Source: Campylobacter canadensis (GTDB lineage Bacteria; Campylobacterota; Campylobacteria; Campylobacterales; Campylobacteraceae). From it: 64,000 nucleotides of DNA. This document shows positions 18,192-25,979 of the stretch, piece after piece. The stretch is from the NCBI RefSeq assembly GCF_013177655.1, contig NZ_CP035946.1, positions 1,426,001 through 1,490,000 of the forward strand, read 5' to 3'. Within the stretch, counting starts at the first letter, position 1; the number at the start of each line of letters is the position of its first letter. The translations under genes and the position numbers were made by a program. The notes under the pieces were generated by a model that was not told the origin of the DNA, did no database searches, and was given only the letters and a program-made list of their open reading frames with translations.

Positions 18192-19251
18192 ATTCTTTAA
18201 TTAATACAGAATTTTTGCCATTATTTTTTACATAATACAAATTATTGTCTATAAGCTGTATGTATTTATCAAAATCGTTGTAATTAAATACAAGTTTAAA
18301 TACAGCAGCACCTATTGAAACACTTGATAAAAATTGCCCTTGATAAAATGGGTATTTTGCAAATTCTTTTCTAAAATTATCACATTTTTCATAAAAGTTT
18401 TCTTTATCAAAACGAGTAGAAAAAACAATAAATTCCTCTCCACCCCATCTACAAACAATATCATCACTAAAATTTTTATTAAGCAATGTTGCACATACTT
18501 TTAATACCTCATCTCCTGCGTTATGTCCATAATTATCATTAATTTTTTTAAAAAAATCTATATCCATAATTGCAAAGCAAAAATTATTTATATCTTTTTG
18601 CTTTTTTATTTTTTCAATAAAGGCTCTTCTATTTAATAAAGCAGTTAGCGAATCTATTGAGGCATTGTATTCTAAAACCAAATTAGTTTCTTCTTTATCT
18701 TTAATAGAAATTGTAAGTCTAATTCTTAATAAATACATAGCTAAAAATATAATTGAAGTAGCAATAAATGAATGTCCTATGTAAAAGATTTCATCTAAAT
18801 TCTTACCATTTACAACAAAGTTATAATTAAAACCTATATTTTTTACTTCAATTAAATAATATAATAATTCAAAAACAAAGGTTTGAATAAAGGCGATTAA
18901 ATATACAATCTTACTACTTTTATAATCACCAACATAACAAAACGCAATACAAGGCAATAAAAAGTATTCCGCACCAAAATCCCAGCCAAAATAAAAATTC
19001 ATACTACAAGCATACAAAATACAAGCTGTGTGAATAGCAAAGGCTATTACATTTATATTATCTTTTCTAACTGCTTTAAGTACAATAATATACATAGCAC
19101 TTATAAAATATGAAACCATAGCAGGAATTACAAAACTATAATGCCATAAAATAATACCTAAAATAATGTGTAGAACACAAAATAAAACACAAATAGCCTT
19201 ACCTATTTTTAATGCCATTTCTAAATCTTGCTTGTTCAAAAAAGTTCCCAT
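18175..19251 (-). CDS. Membrane diguanylate cyclase (array member B)
   Basis: A 358-residue membrane protein predicted to make cyclic di-GMP from GTP. About six helices span residues 12-180, including GWDFGAEYFLLPCIAFCYVG, a pattern seen in membrane sensor modules of signalling cyclases. The GGDEF domain is intact: SLTALLNRRAF, MDIDFFKKINDNYGHNAGDE and RWGGEEF. The five-residue-upstream RxxD inhibitory site is absent. The start ATG at 19251 follows AGTAGG, 10 bases after the previous stop. Confidence 0.92.
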   Translation of the reverse strand: MGTFLNKQDLEMALKIGKAICVLFCVLHIILGIILWHYSFVIPAMVSYFISAMYIIVLKAVRKDNINVIAFAIHTACILYACSMNFYFGWDFGAEYFLLPCIAFCYVGDYKSSKIVYLIAFIQTFVFELLYYLIEVKNIGFNYNFVVNGKNLDEIFYIGHSFIATSIIFLAMYLLRIRLTISIKDKEETNLVLEYNASIDSLTALLNRRAFIEKIKKQKDINNFCFAIMDIDFFKKINDNYGHNAGDEVLKVCATLLNKNFSDDIVCRWGGEEFIVFSTRFDKENFYEKCDNFRKEFAKYPFYQGQFLSSVSIGAAVFKLVFNYNDFDKYIQLIDNNLYYVKNNGKNSVLIKEYEYQN

Positions 19252-19261
19252 CCTACTGCTC

Positions 19262-20314
19262 TTAAATATTTACAAATATTGCTTGATTTTTTCCATTATT
19301 CTTGCCATTATACAAAGCACCATCAGCCTTAGTTAACATACTATCAACATTAAAAATACTGTGAGTAAAAGCTACTCCTAATGTGATTGTTGCACTTATA
19401 TTATTTTTTAAATCTTTGTGCTTGTATAAAGAATAATTTTTCACAAAATTATCACTCATTTTTTTTACATCATCAAAAGAATAATTAATAAAAGCAATTA
19501 AAAATTCTTCTCCGCCCCATCTTGAAATATAAATATTTTTTTTGTTTAAATGCTGCTTAAAAACATTAGCAGAATTTTGCAATACTACATCTCCAAAATT
19601 ATGTCCATAAGTATCATTTATATTTTTAAAATTATCAATATCAGCTATTGCAATCGCAAAAGAATTAATTTTTGAATTTTTAAATTTATTTGAGCTTTCT
19701 TCTAAAATAATATTCATAGCTCTACGATTTAAAAGACCTGTAAGATAGTCGTTTTCAGCTTTGTATCTTAATATATTTTGTTGTTCGTTTAAATCATCTA
19801 AAATTTGAATATTTTGTCTTTCATAAAATTTAGTATAAATTACTATTACAATAAACATTCCTAAACTATTTAAAATGTTAATATAAACCATATAAGGGCT
19901 TGGATAATTTGGAGTATCTTTTGTAAAATAAAATGTTATAAAAAACAAAATCATCTCAGTTATTCCAACTACAAGCGGTAAAGTAGATGAGCGTATATCT
20001 TGCATATAACCTAAAGAAAGTAATAAGACAATAATAACGCTAAAACCGTAACCCCAACCTAATTTATAAGTGCAATAACAGCAAGTGAGCATAATTACAA
20101 TATGTGCAAAAATTGTTGCTAAGTTATAAAGTATCTTTTTTATAAATACAAAATAATATAAACTTGCACAAATAAAAATTTGCATTATAAAAAAATCTTG
20201 TAAAATATAAATTCCAAAAAAATAAAAACCACACAAATATGCAATATGAGTTACCAATAACATTACAACGGTATATTTTACAAAACTATCTACATCATTA
20301 ATTTTACCTTGCAA
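19262..20314 (-). CDS. Membrane diguanylate cyclase (array member A, first gene)
   Basis: A 350-residue membrane diguanylate cyclase, first of four in a row. It has about six helices (residues 10-180) and an intact GGDEF domain: YLTGLLNRRAM, ADIDNFKNINDTYGHNFGD and RWGGEEF, with no RxxD inhibitory site. The frame stays open upstream to an ATG at 20371, but that start and its first residues lie inside the tRNA-Sec gene. TTG at 20314 is preceded by AAAAAAGGAG at 5-base spacing and begins just after the tRNA, so it is the likely start. Confidence 0.9.
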   Translation of the reverse strand: MQGKINDVDSFVKYTVVMLLVTHIAYLCGFYFFGIYILQDFFIMQIFICASLYYFVFIKKILYNLATIFAHIVIMLTCCYCTYKLGWGYGFSVIIVLLLSLGYMQDIRSSTLPLVVGITEMILFFITFYFTKDTPNYPSPYMVYINILNSLGMFIVIVIYTKFYERQNIQILDDLNEQQNILRYKAENDYLTGLLNRRAMNIILEESSNKFKNSKINSFAIAIADIDNFKNINDTYGHNFGDVVLQNSANVFKQHLNKKNIYISRWGGEEFLIAFINYSFDDVKKMSDNFVKNYSLYKHKDLKNNISATITLGVAFTHSIFNVDSMLTKADGALYNGKNNGKNQAIFVNI

Positions 20315-20328
20315 CTCATCTCCTTTTT

Positions 20329-20427
20329 TGGCTAGAGAGTAGAGGAATCGAACCTCTCGCAACATAGTCAACTATCCTGCCTAATGATTTGAAGTCATCG
20401 GGCTACACCAGTAGGCCAAACTCTCCA
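20329..20427 (-). tRNA. selC: tRNA-Sec (anticodon TCA)
   Basis: Read on the minus strand this is a 99-base tRNA including an encoded CCA. Its anticodon loop CTTCAAA carries TCA, which reads UGA. The 8-base-pair acceptor stem (TGGAGAGT with ACTCTCTA, one G-U), discriminator G, the long variable arm and the T-arm AGAGG-TTCGATT-CCTCT fit the selenocysteine tRNA. It lies 17 bases after the Ppx/GppA-like gene and 14 bases before the first GGDEF gene, all on the same strand. Confidence 0.93.
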
Positions 20428-20444
20428 TTAAAATTAAAAAAATC

Positions 20445-21287
20445 TTATTTTAAAATATTATGTTTAATAAGCAAAGCTTCTTTTATTGAAAATGAACTTA
20501 TTATAAAAGTATCTTCTTTAAATAAAAAATTTAGCAAATAACAAGCAATTAAAACAGCGAATTTTCTGTTCTTTCCAATTATAAATTCAATTTGTTCTTC
20601 GTTACTTGTTTCTAAAAAATTACTTAGATTTATAATTTCATCTTTATTTATTAATTGTTTATGATAAAGAGTATCATCAACATCTTTATAATATTTATTT
20701 TCCTTTAAACTTTTTGCAAAAATAGCACTTTTGCTTGTTAAAACTATTTTTAAGCCTTCTTTTAATTTAAAATTATTTATTTTTTTATTTAAAAATTCTT
20801 GCACAAAATCTCTTAAATTCGCTTTACTTTTTTTATATTCTTCATAAATACTAAGTAAGCCAAAATCAAAATAAATTTTTTCATCATTTGAAGTAATTTC
20901 ACAAGAATTTCCGCCAATATCAACTAAATAAAAATCATCATAGCCTAAATTTTTATTAGCTAATCTTGTTAAAGCAGCTTCTTCTTCTTGAGTTAATATT
21001 TGCACCTTTAAATTAAATTTTTTATATAAAAGCTCTAAAATCTCTTTTGCATTATTTATTCTTCTAAAAACTGCTGTACTAAGCGCAAAAGCATTCTTTA
21101 AATCAAAAATAGTGCTTAAATAAGTAAATTCATTTATTAAAACTTTAATTCCATCAGCATTTAAACAATTATTTTGCACAAACAAAGCAAGGTTTAAAAC
21201 CTTTTCATAATTTTTTAATTTATTATTTTTTAAATATGCTATTTTTAAAGTATTTGAGCCTATATCAATGGCTGCATTTTTAATCAT
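20445..21287 (-). CDS. Short Ppx/GppA-family phosphatase
   Basis: A 280-residue protein of the exopolyphosphatase/guanosine pentaphosphatase family. It starts NAAIDIGSNTLKIAYL, the first phosphate-binding loop of the ASKHA fold, and has YLVDIGGNSCEI near residues 150-161 (usually DIGGGSTE). Only the two N-terminal domains are present; the C-terminal HD-like domains of full-length Ppx (about 500 residues) are absent, as in other epsilonproteobacterial short forms. The likely substrates are polyphosphate or pppGpp. It is divergent from the phosphate transporter gene, a sensible pairing. Confidence 0.85.
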   Translation of the reverse strand: MIKNAAIDIGSNTLKIAYLKNNKLKNYEKVLNLALFVQNNCLNADGIKVLINEFTYLSTIFDLKNAFALSTAVFRRINNAKEILELLYKKFNLKVQILTQEEEAALTRLANKNLGYDDFYLVDIGGNSCEITSNDEKIYFDFGLLSIYEEYKKSKANLRDFVQEFLNKKINNFKLKEGLKIVLTSKSAIFAKSLKENKYYKDVDDTLYHKQLINKDEIINLSNFLETSNEEQIEFIIGKNRKFAVLIACYLLNFLFKEDTFIISSFSIKEALLIKHNILK

Positions 21288-21359
21288 TTTTTTCCTTTTT
21301 AAAAATAATTTAAGCTAATTTTATAACAATTTCACTTCAATTTTAATAAAAGGTGATAA

Positions 21360-22856
21360 ATGTCAAAAGATAATATTTTTATAGGTATTGCATACGCTTT
21401 AGTCTGCATTGCTTTTTTATATTGGGGTTATTCTTACACAAACGCATATATTTTTTTCATAATAGCTGCAATTTTTGGATTTTTCCTAGCTTTTAATATT
21501 GGTGCAAATGATGTAGCAAACGCTTTTGGAACCAGTGTTGGAGCAAAAACTCTTACAATAAAACAAGCTTTAATAATAGCTGCGATTTTTGAATTTAGCG
21601 GTGCTTTTTTTGCTGGCGGAGAAGTAACATCAACAATTAAAAGTGGAATAATTACAAATGGTGAGAGTATGCAAGCAAAGTATTTTGCCTTTGTAATGAT
21701 GAGTGCTTTAATATCTTCTAGTATTTGGATTTTTATAGCAACTTTTAAAAGCCTTCCAGTAAGCTCAACTCACTCAATAATTGGTGGTATTTTAGGAGCT
21801 GCTTTATGTTTAAATGCAATAAACATAAATCCATCAGCAAACATAGATTGGAATGTTATTTTAACTATTGTTTCAAGCTGGGTTATTTCTCCTTTAATGG
21901 GTGGAATTTTAAGTTATATTATTTATGCTTTAATTTTTAAATTTATTCTAGTTCCAATCAAACAAAAAACAATAGAATTAAAAAATATTAAAAAAGATAA
22001 AGAAAATTACAAAAAAGATTACATTGATACTTTTATGCAAAGCGATAAATCCTATCAGCATAGCGAACTTTATGGAATTTTACTTAATCAAAACTCTACT
22101 TACAACGAAAAAATGAAAGAATTTAACAAAGCAGAAAAAAACCTAAATATAAATAAACTTTTATCATCAAGAATCCCGCTTTTAGCATCTTTAATTGCTT
22201 TGGTAATCAGCACAATGCTATTTTATAAAGCTTTAAAAAATGTAAATACAGGACTTAGCAATTTTAGTACTATTTTAGTTATTTTAATAATTTGCGTAAG
22301 TGCTTATATTTTAAGCAGTGGGATTATAAATATTATGAAAAAAGGAGAGCCAAAAAAGGCTGTAAATCGTATTTTTTCTTGGTTTCAAATATTTACTGCT
22401 TGTACTTTTGCCTTTTCTCACGGTGCAAATGATATTTCAAATGCTGTAGGTCCTTTTGTTGCAATTTTAGACTACTTGCACGAAAATACTATAAACGCAA
22501 AGGCTGCTGTGCCTACTTTTGTTATGCTTGTTTTTTCTTTTTCTTTAGTTTTAGGACTTTGGTATTTAGGTAAAAGTGTGATTAAAACCGTAGGAAAAAA
22601 TCTAGCAAAGATTAAACCAACTACAGGTTTTAGTGCTGAATTTGGTGCAGCAATAGTTATTTTACTTGCAACTGCATTTGGAATTCCAATTAGCTCAACT
22701 CATGTTTTAATAGGTGCTGTTCTTGGGATTGGTGTATTTAATAAAAATGCTAATTTTAAAACTATGAAGCCAATAGCTCTTGCTTGGGTTGTAACCCTAC
22801 CTGCTAGTGCTTTTATTAGTGCAATTGCCTTTGTGCTTTTATATAACTTTTTATAA
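21360..22856 (+). CDS. PiT-family inorganic phosphate transporter
   Basis: A 498-residue inner-membrane low-affinity phosphate symporter. Both inverted-repeat signatures are present: GANDVANAFGTSVGAKTLT near residues 48-66 and GANDISNAVGPFVAILD near 358-374, plus the paired PVSSTHSIIGG and PISSTHVLIGA. About ten membrane helices flank a charged cytoplasmic loop (residues 200-270). The ATG follows AAAAGGTGAT. It is divergent from the Ppx/GppA-like gene and ends in a hairpin. Confidence 0.95.
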   Translation: MSKDNIFIGIAYALVCIAFLYWGYSYTNAYIFFIIAAIFGFFLAFNIGANDVANAFGTSVGAKTLTIKQALIIAAIFEFSGAFFAGGEVTSTIKSGIITNGESMQAKYFAFVMMSALISSSIWIFIATFKSLPVSSTHSIIGGILGAALCLNAININPSANIDWNVILTIVSSWVISPLMGGILSYIIYALIFKFILVPIKQKTIELKNIKKDKENYKKDYIDTFMQSDKSYQHSELYGILLNQNSTYNEKMKEFNKAEKNLNINKLLSSRIPLLASLIALVISTMLFYKALKNVNTGLSNFSTILVILIICVSAYILSSGIINIMKKGEPKKAVNRIFSWFQIFTACTFAFSHGANDISNAVGPFVAILDYLHENTINAKAAVPTFVMLVFSFSLVLGLWYLGKSVIKTVGKNLAKIKPTTGFSAEFGAAIVILLATAFGIPISSTHVLIGAVLGIGVFNKNANFKTMKPIALAWVVTLPASAFISAIAFVLLYNFL

Positions 22857-22862
22857 TTTTAT

Positions 22863-22902
22863 AAAAATAAGCTTATTTTAAGTATAATTTAAGCTTATTT
22901 TT
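22863..22902 (+). terminator. Terminator after the phosphate transporter
   Basis: A perfect 13-bp inverted repeat (AAAAATAAGCTTA / TAAGCTTATTTTT) with a 14-base loop, ending in five Ts, begins 7 bases after the transporter stop. The rest of the 216-base gap (22857-23072) holds only the small leader ORF and AT-rich sequence. Confidence 0.65.
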
Positions 22903-22941
22903 CATAATATAAAACTTTTAAATTCAAAAAAAGGAAATGCA

Positions 22942-23001
22942 ATGAAAAAGATTTTTCAATTCTCATTTAAATACTCAAACTTTTTCTTGCATCTACATTA
23001 A
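22942..23001 (+). CDS. Candidate leader peptide upstream of YuiF-type permease
   Basis: A 19-codon ORF, MKKIFQFSFKYSNFFLHLH, preceded by AAAAAAAGGA at 7 bases from ATG, a very good ribosome-binding site. It ends in two His codons separated by Leu and is rich in Phe (five). It lies 71 bases before a permease of a family proposed to carry histidine. The intervening sequence is T-rich without an obvious strong hairpin, so a classical attenuator is not proven. It could instead be a fortuitous ORF. Confidence 0.45.
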   Translation: MKKIFQFSFKYSNFFLHLH

Positions 23002-23072
23002 TTCTTAAAACTTATTTAATTTTTTCAATTTTTTTATTTTTATTTTTATAAATTATTTTTAAAAGGATAACT

Positions 23073-24389
23073 ATGTTAAGTAACCCTGTTTTAATAAGCG
23101 TTTTTATAATGCTTTTACTTTGTGTTTTAAGATTTAATGTTTTTTTAGCGGTCTTGGTTTCAGGACTTTTAGCTGGAATGATGAGTGCAAAATTTTCTAA
23201 TTTTAGTGAATTTTTTTCAAGCTTAAATGATGTTATGAATAATTTTATTACAGGAATGCACGCTAATTTAGAAACCTCACTTTCTTATGTTTTAGTTGGT
23301 GCTTTGGCTATTGCGGTTGGTAATAGCAATTTAACTGCTTATTTAGTGAAAATAATTAGCAAATATTTATCAAACAAAAAAGCATTATTATTAATAACAA
23401 TTGCGTTTTTTTCTTGCTTTTCGCAGAATTTAATACCAATTCACATAGCATTTATACCAATTTTAATACCACCACTTTTAAGCTTATTTAATAAACTTAA
23501 AATAGATAGAAGAGCAGTTGCTTGTGCTATTACTTTTGGTATTACAACTCCTTATATGACTATGCCACTTGGTTTTGGACTAATATTTGCTAATATAATT
23601 ACAAAAGAATTAAATAATTCAGGTGTAACAACTGTTTTAAGTGAGGTAACAAGCGTAACTCCTTATTTATTTATACCTATGATTTTTGGTTTAATTTGCT
23701 CTTTAGCTTTTTATTACAAACCTAGAGAATATAAGCAATTAGAAGTAAAATATAAGGATTTAAGCAATATTCAATTTACAAAAAAAGAGCTAAGTGTTAG
23801 TTTTGGTCTTATAATAACTCTTATTATGCAATTATTAATAGGCTCTTTACCATTATCAGCACTTTTAGGATTTTTAGCAATTTGCCTTACTAAAGGAATT
23901 GATTATAAAGAAATTAATAATATTTTTAAACAAGGTTTTGAATTAATGGGCTATGTAGCATTTATAATGTTAATTGCTGCTGGTTTTGGAAGTATTTTAA
24001 GAGCTAGTGGTGGTATTAGTCAAATTGTAGAATTAGCAACAATACTAACTCAAAATAAAATTATTATTGCCTTTATAATGATGTGTGTTGGTTTGTTAAT
24101 TACCTTAGGAATTGGTTCATCTTTTGGAACTATACCTATTATTGCTACTTTATTTATACCAATTTGTGTTGAATTTGGCTTTAGTAAAGAGGCTATTATT
24201 TTCTTAATTGCTGCTGCTGGTGCTGTTGGGGATACTGGTTCTCCTGCTAGTGAGGCTACTTTGGGTGTTGATGTTGGGCTTAATGCTGATGGGCAAAACG
24301 ACCACATAAAAGATGTTTGCATACCTACTTTTATATTTTATAACATACCTTTAGTTGTAATTGGGACAATAATTACTGTCTTATTGTAA
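23073..24389 (+). CDS. YuiF-type permease (Na+/H+ antiporter superfamily, candidate histidine transporter)
   Basis: A 438-residue inner-membrane transporter with about 11-12 helices. It belongs to the NhaC/GntP-like ion-transporter superfamily: LIPIHIAFIPILIPPLL, FGITTPYMTMPLGFGLIFAN and GAVGDTGSPASEATLGVDVG are hallmark blocks of the YuiF group. That group has been proposed on regulatory grounds to import histidine; the substrate here is inference. ATG 23073 follows AAAAGGAT. A strong bidirectional terminator follows. Confidence 0.78.
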   Translation: MLSNPVLISVFIMLLLCVLRFNVFLAVLVSGLLAGMMSAKFSNFSEFFSSLNDVMNNFITGMHANLETSLSYVLVGALAIAVGNSNLTAYLVKIISKYLSNKKALLLITIAFFSCFSQNLIPIHIAFIPILIPPLLSLFNKLKIDRRAVACAITFGITTPYMTMPLGFGLIFANIITKELNNSGVTTVLSEVTSVTPYLFIPMIFGLICSLAFYYKPREYKQLEVKYKDLSNIQFTKKELSVSFGLIITLIMQLLIGSLPLSALLGFLAICLTKGIDYKEINNIFKQGFELMGYVAFIMLIAAGFGSILRASGGISQIVELATILTQNKIIIAFIMMCVGLLITLGIGSSFGTIPIIATLFIPICVEFGFSKEAIIFLIAAAGAVGDTGSPASEATLGVDVGLNADGQNDHIKDVCIPTFIFYNIPLVVIGTIITVLL

Positions 24390-24393
24390 GAAA

Positions 24394-24421
24394 AAAAGGA
24401 TTTAAGAAATTAAATCCTTTT
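24394..24421. terminator. Bidirectional terminator between YuiF-type permease and selW
   Basis: A perfect 12-bp inverted repeat (AAAAGGATTTAA / TTAAATCCTTTT) with a GAAA loop lies 4 bases after the permease stop. It overlaps the TAA stop of the convergent selenoprotein gene. Confidence 0.8.
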
Positions 24422-24658
24422 ATAAGCTTTAATAAGCGATGTGATTTCATTTTCATAAGGAAATCTTTCGCTATCACAAGCGATTAAATCCTTTTTAGAA
24501 TAAATAACCTCTGAATCAAGCATAATTATAAAATCACCCTTAGAACCAATTTGAAATTCAACGCTTATTCCATCAAAAGAACCTATGAGTTCGTCTGCAA
24601 GCCTTGCAGCATGCGGTTCATAATTTCAAGCGTTACAATAAATAATTTTTGCTTTCAT
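24410..24658 (-). CDS. selW: SelW-type selenoprotein (Rdx family), UGA read as selenocysteine
   Basis: An 82-residue thioredoxin-like redox protein of the Rdx/SelW family. The start is ATG 24658 with AAAGGAG upstream. The frame reads MKAKIIYCNA, then an in-frame TGA at 24628-24626, then NYEPHAARLADELIGSF, giving the family's CxxU redox motif at residues 8-11. Downstream GSKGDFIIMLDSEVIYSKK and RFPYENEITSLIKAY match the conserved SelW body, so the TGA is not a stop. A hairpin just after the UGA fits a bacterial SECIS and the UGA-reading tRNA is in the same window. It is divergent from perR. Confidence 0.93.
24595..24609 (-). promoter_or_regulatory. Candidate bacterial SECIS hairpin of selW
   Basis: On the minus strand CTGCAA-GGC-TTGCAG forms a perfect 6-bp stem with a GGC loop, starting 16 bases after the in-frame UGA. 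Bacterial SECIS elements sit inside the coding region at about this distance and expose a short G-containing loop to SelB. Its pairing is directly visible; its role is inferred. Confidence 0.65.
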
Positions 24659-24713
24659 TTTTTCTCCTTTTACTTAATTTATGAAAAAAATGTAAATATT
24701 TATTTTCATCATG

Positions 24714-24749
24714 TATTATTTTCTAATAAAAAATATTATCTAATAAAAA
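24714..24749 (+). promoter_or_regulatory. perR upstream region: -10 and 11-base direct repeat
   Basis: TATTAT at 24714-24719, preceded by TG, is a likely -10 for perR. The 11-mer TCTAATAAAAA occurs at 24722-24732 and again at 24739-24749, 17 bases apart, and each copy extends into a partial palindrome (TTATT-N4-AATAA and TATTA-N2-TAATA). These could be PerR autoregulation sites, but AT-rich repeats are common in this genome. Confidence 0.35.
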
Positions 24750-24762
24750 GGATTTTAAAAAT

Positions 24763-25170
24763 ATGGATTGTCTTGAATTATTAAAAGAAAAAAAATTAAA
24801 AGCAACACCACAAAGACTTAGTATCTTAAACATATTGCTAAAACACGAGCATCCAAATATTGATGAATTGTACGAGCAAATAAAGGCTAAAAACCCTACA
24901 ATATCTTTAGCAACCGTTTATAAAAATTTAAATACTATGATTGAAGAAGGACTAGTAATTGAAATAGCAGTTGCAAATAAAAAAACAAGATATGATATTT
25001 ATGAATACGAGCATATTCATTTAATTTGCAAAAATTGTGGGCATATTTATGACTTAAATAAAGAAAAAGCCTTTTTAAAAGAGTACGAGCAAATGCTTGC
25101 AAAAGAAGTAAAAAGTAAAATTAATGAAATAAAAGTTGTAACATATCTTGAAAATTGCTCTAATTGCTAA
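24763..25170 (+). CDS. perR: PerR-type peroxide-responsive repressor (Fur family)
   Basis: A 135-residue Fur-family metalloregulator. Residues 8-65 form the winged helix (LKATPQRLSILNILLKHEHP, ISLATVYKNLNTM). The regulatory metal site is EYEHIHLICKNCGHIYDL, and CSNC closes the protein as the second half of the structural zinc site. Its short length, the YDIY-x2-EHIH context and the following genes (unknown, ubiE, xseA, serC), the order I recall around C. jejuni perR, favour PerR over Fur. Expected targets are catalase and peroxidase genes outside this window. Confidence 0.8.
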   Translation: MDCLELLKEKKLKATPQRLSILNILLKHEHPNIDELYEQIKAKNPTISLATVYKNLNTMIEEGLVIEIAVANKKTRYDIYEYEHIHLICKNCGHIYDLNKEKAFLKEYEQMLAKEVKSKINEIKVVTYLENCSNC

Positions 25171-25194
25171 TAAAATACAAGCAAAGGAGATTTT

Positions 25195-25977
25195 ATGAAT
25201 CATTATTTACAATTATCGTTTAACGATGAAGAATTTAAAAATATTAAAGAGTATTTTATTAAAGATGAAAAAGAATTTTACAAAATTGATATTTGCGATG
25301 ATAAAATTACTTTTTTACAGGCAAATTGCGATAATTGTAATGATATAAATTACAAAGAATTTAATTATAATAGCCCTACTTTTAAAGAAAAATCTCTTAA
25401 AATAAAAAGAAGTATAAATGATGATTATATGCTTGAAAAAATAAATAATATTTATTTAAAAAGCACCTTTTTAAAAGATGAAAATTTATTTATTTTTAAC
25501 GAATATGAAAGATTAAAAATTACTAGCATTTATGGTTTAAAAAGTCTAAATTACGGTATTAAACTAAGCACCGCTTTTAGAATTTATTTATATTTTTTAC
25601 TTGAGCAAAATTCTTTATTAAAAGCAAGAATTTTATTAGATATTTTTGCTTTTTTACTTGATGAGAACATAATAAATAGCTTAAAAAACAAACAAGATAG
25701 CGATGATTTATATTTAATAGCCTTTGATAATTGCAATTTTTATTTAAAAAAAGATAATTTATTCTTTTTTACACTTGCAAAATTATTAAGATTTTATATT
25801 TTAAAAAGTTATAAAAATAAAGATTTTATTGAATATTGCATACTTTTATGCGATTTTATAGACTTTTTTAAAAGCCACAAAAAAATAAAAAAAATTAAAG
25901 AAAAAATATGTAAAATCTCAACTTTAAAAGATATTAAAAATCTAAGCTTAATTAGCAAAAAATATTATTTAGGATAA
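25195..25977 (+). CDS. Conserved hypothetical protein in the perR-ubiE operon
   Basis: A 260-residue soluble protein of unknown function. It has no signal peptide or membrane segment. The N-terminal third contains DICDDKITFLQANCDNCND, a Cys pair that could bind metal; the remainder is predicted helical with many Lys, Leu and Phe residues. It lies 24 bases after perR and 2 before ubiE. The same position is, as I recall, occupied by an unnamed gene in C. jejuni. Confidence 0.65.
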   Translation: MNHYLQLSFNDEEFKNIKEYFIKDEKEFYKIDICDDKITFLQANCDNCNDINYKEFNYNSPTFKEKSLKIKRSINDDYMLEKINNIYLKSTFLKDENLFIFNEYERLKITSIYGLKSLNYGIKLSTAFRIYLYFLLEQNSLLKARILLDIFAFLLDENIINSLKNKQDSDDLYLIAFDNCNFYLKKDNLFFFTLAKLLRFYILKSYKNKDFIEYCILLCDFIDFFKSHKKIKKIKEKICKISTLKDIKNLSLISKKYYLG

Positions 25978-25979
25978 AT

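Larger units (their letters stand above)
16030..20314 (-). other. Array of four co-oriented GGDEF genes with an A-B-A'-B' pattern
   Basis: Four genes of 350-366 codons follow one another with gaps of at most 10 bases or overlaps of 4-17 bases. By eye, members 1 and 3 share one membrane-domain subtype (LSLGYMQD / LSLGYIHN) and members 2 and 4 another (FCYVGDYK / YCYVGNFK). The first pair has intact GGEEF; the second has GGNEF and SSEQF. A tandem duplication of a two-gene unit is the simplest explanation (inference). Confidence 0.75.

Noticed and set aside
20329-20427. Reading the tRNA as tRNA-Ser or tRNA-Leu because of its long variable arm
   Set aside because: The anticodon TCA with an 8-bp acceptor stem fits tRNA-Sec; a tRNA-Ser or tRNA-Leu would not read UGA.
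24551-24784. A 77-codon plus-strand ORF antisense to selW
   Set aside because: It has no ribosome-binding site or family features, and it reads the complement of a well-conserved selenoprotein gene and then the perR promoter.
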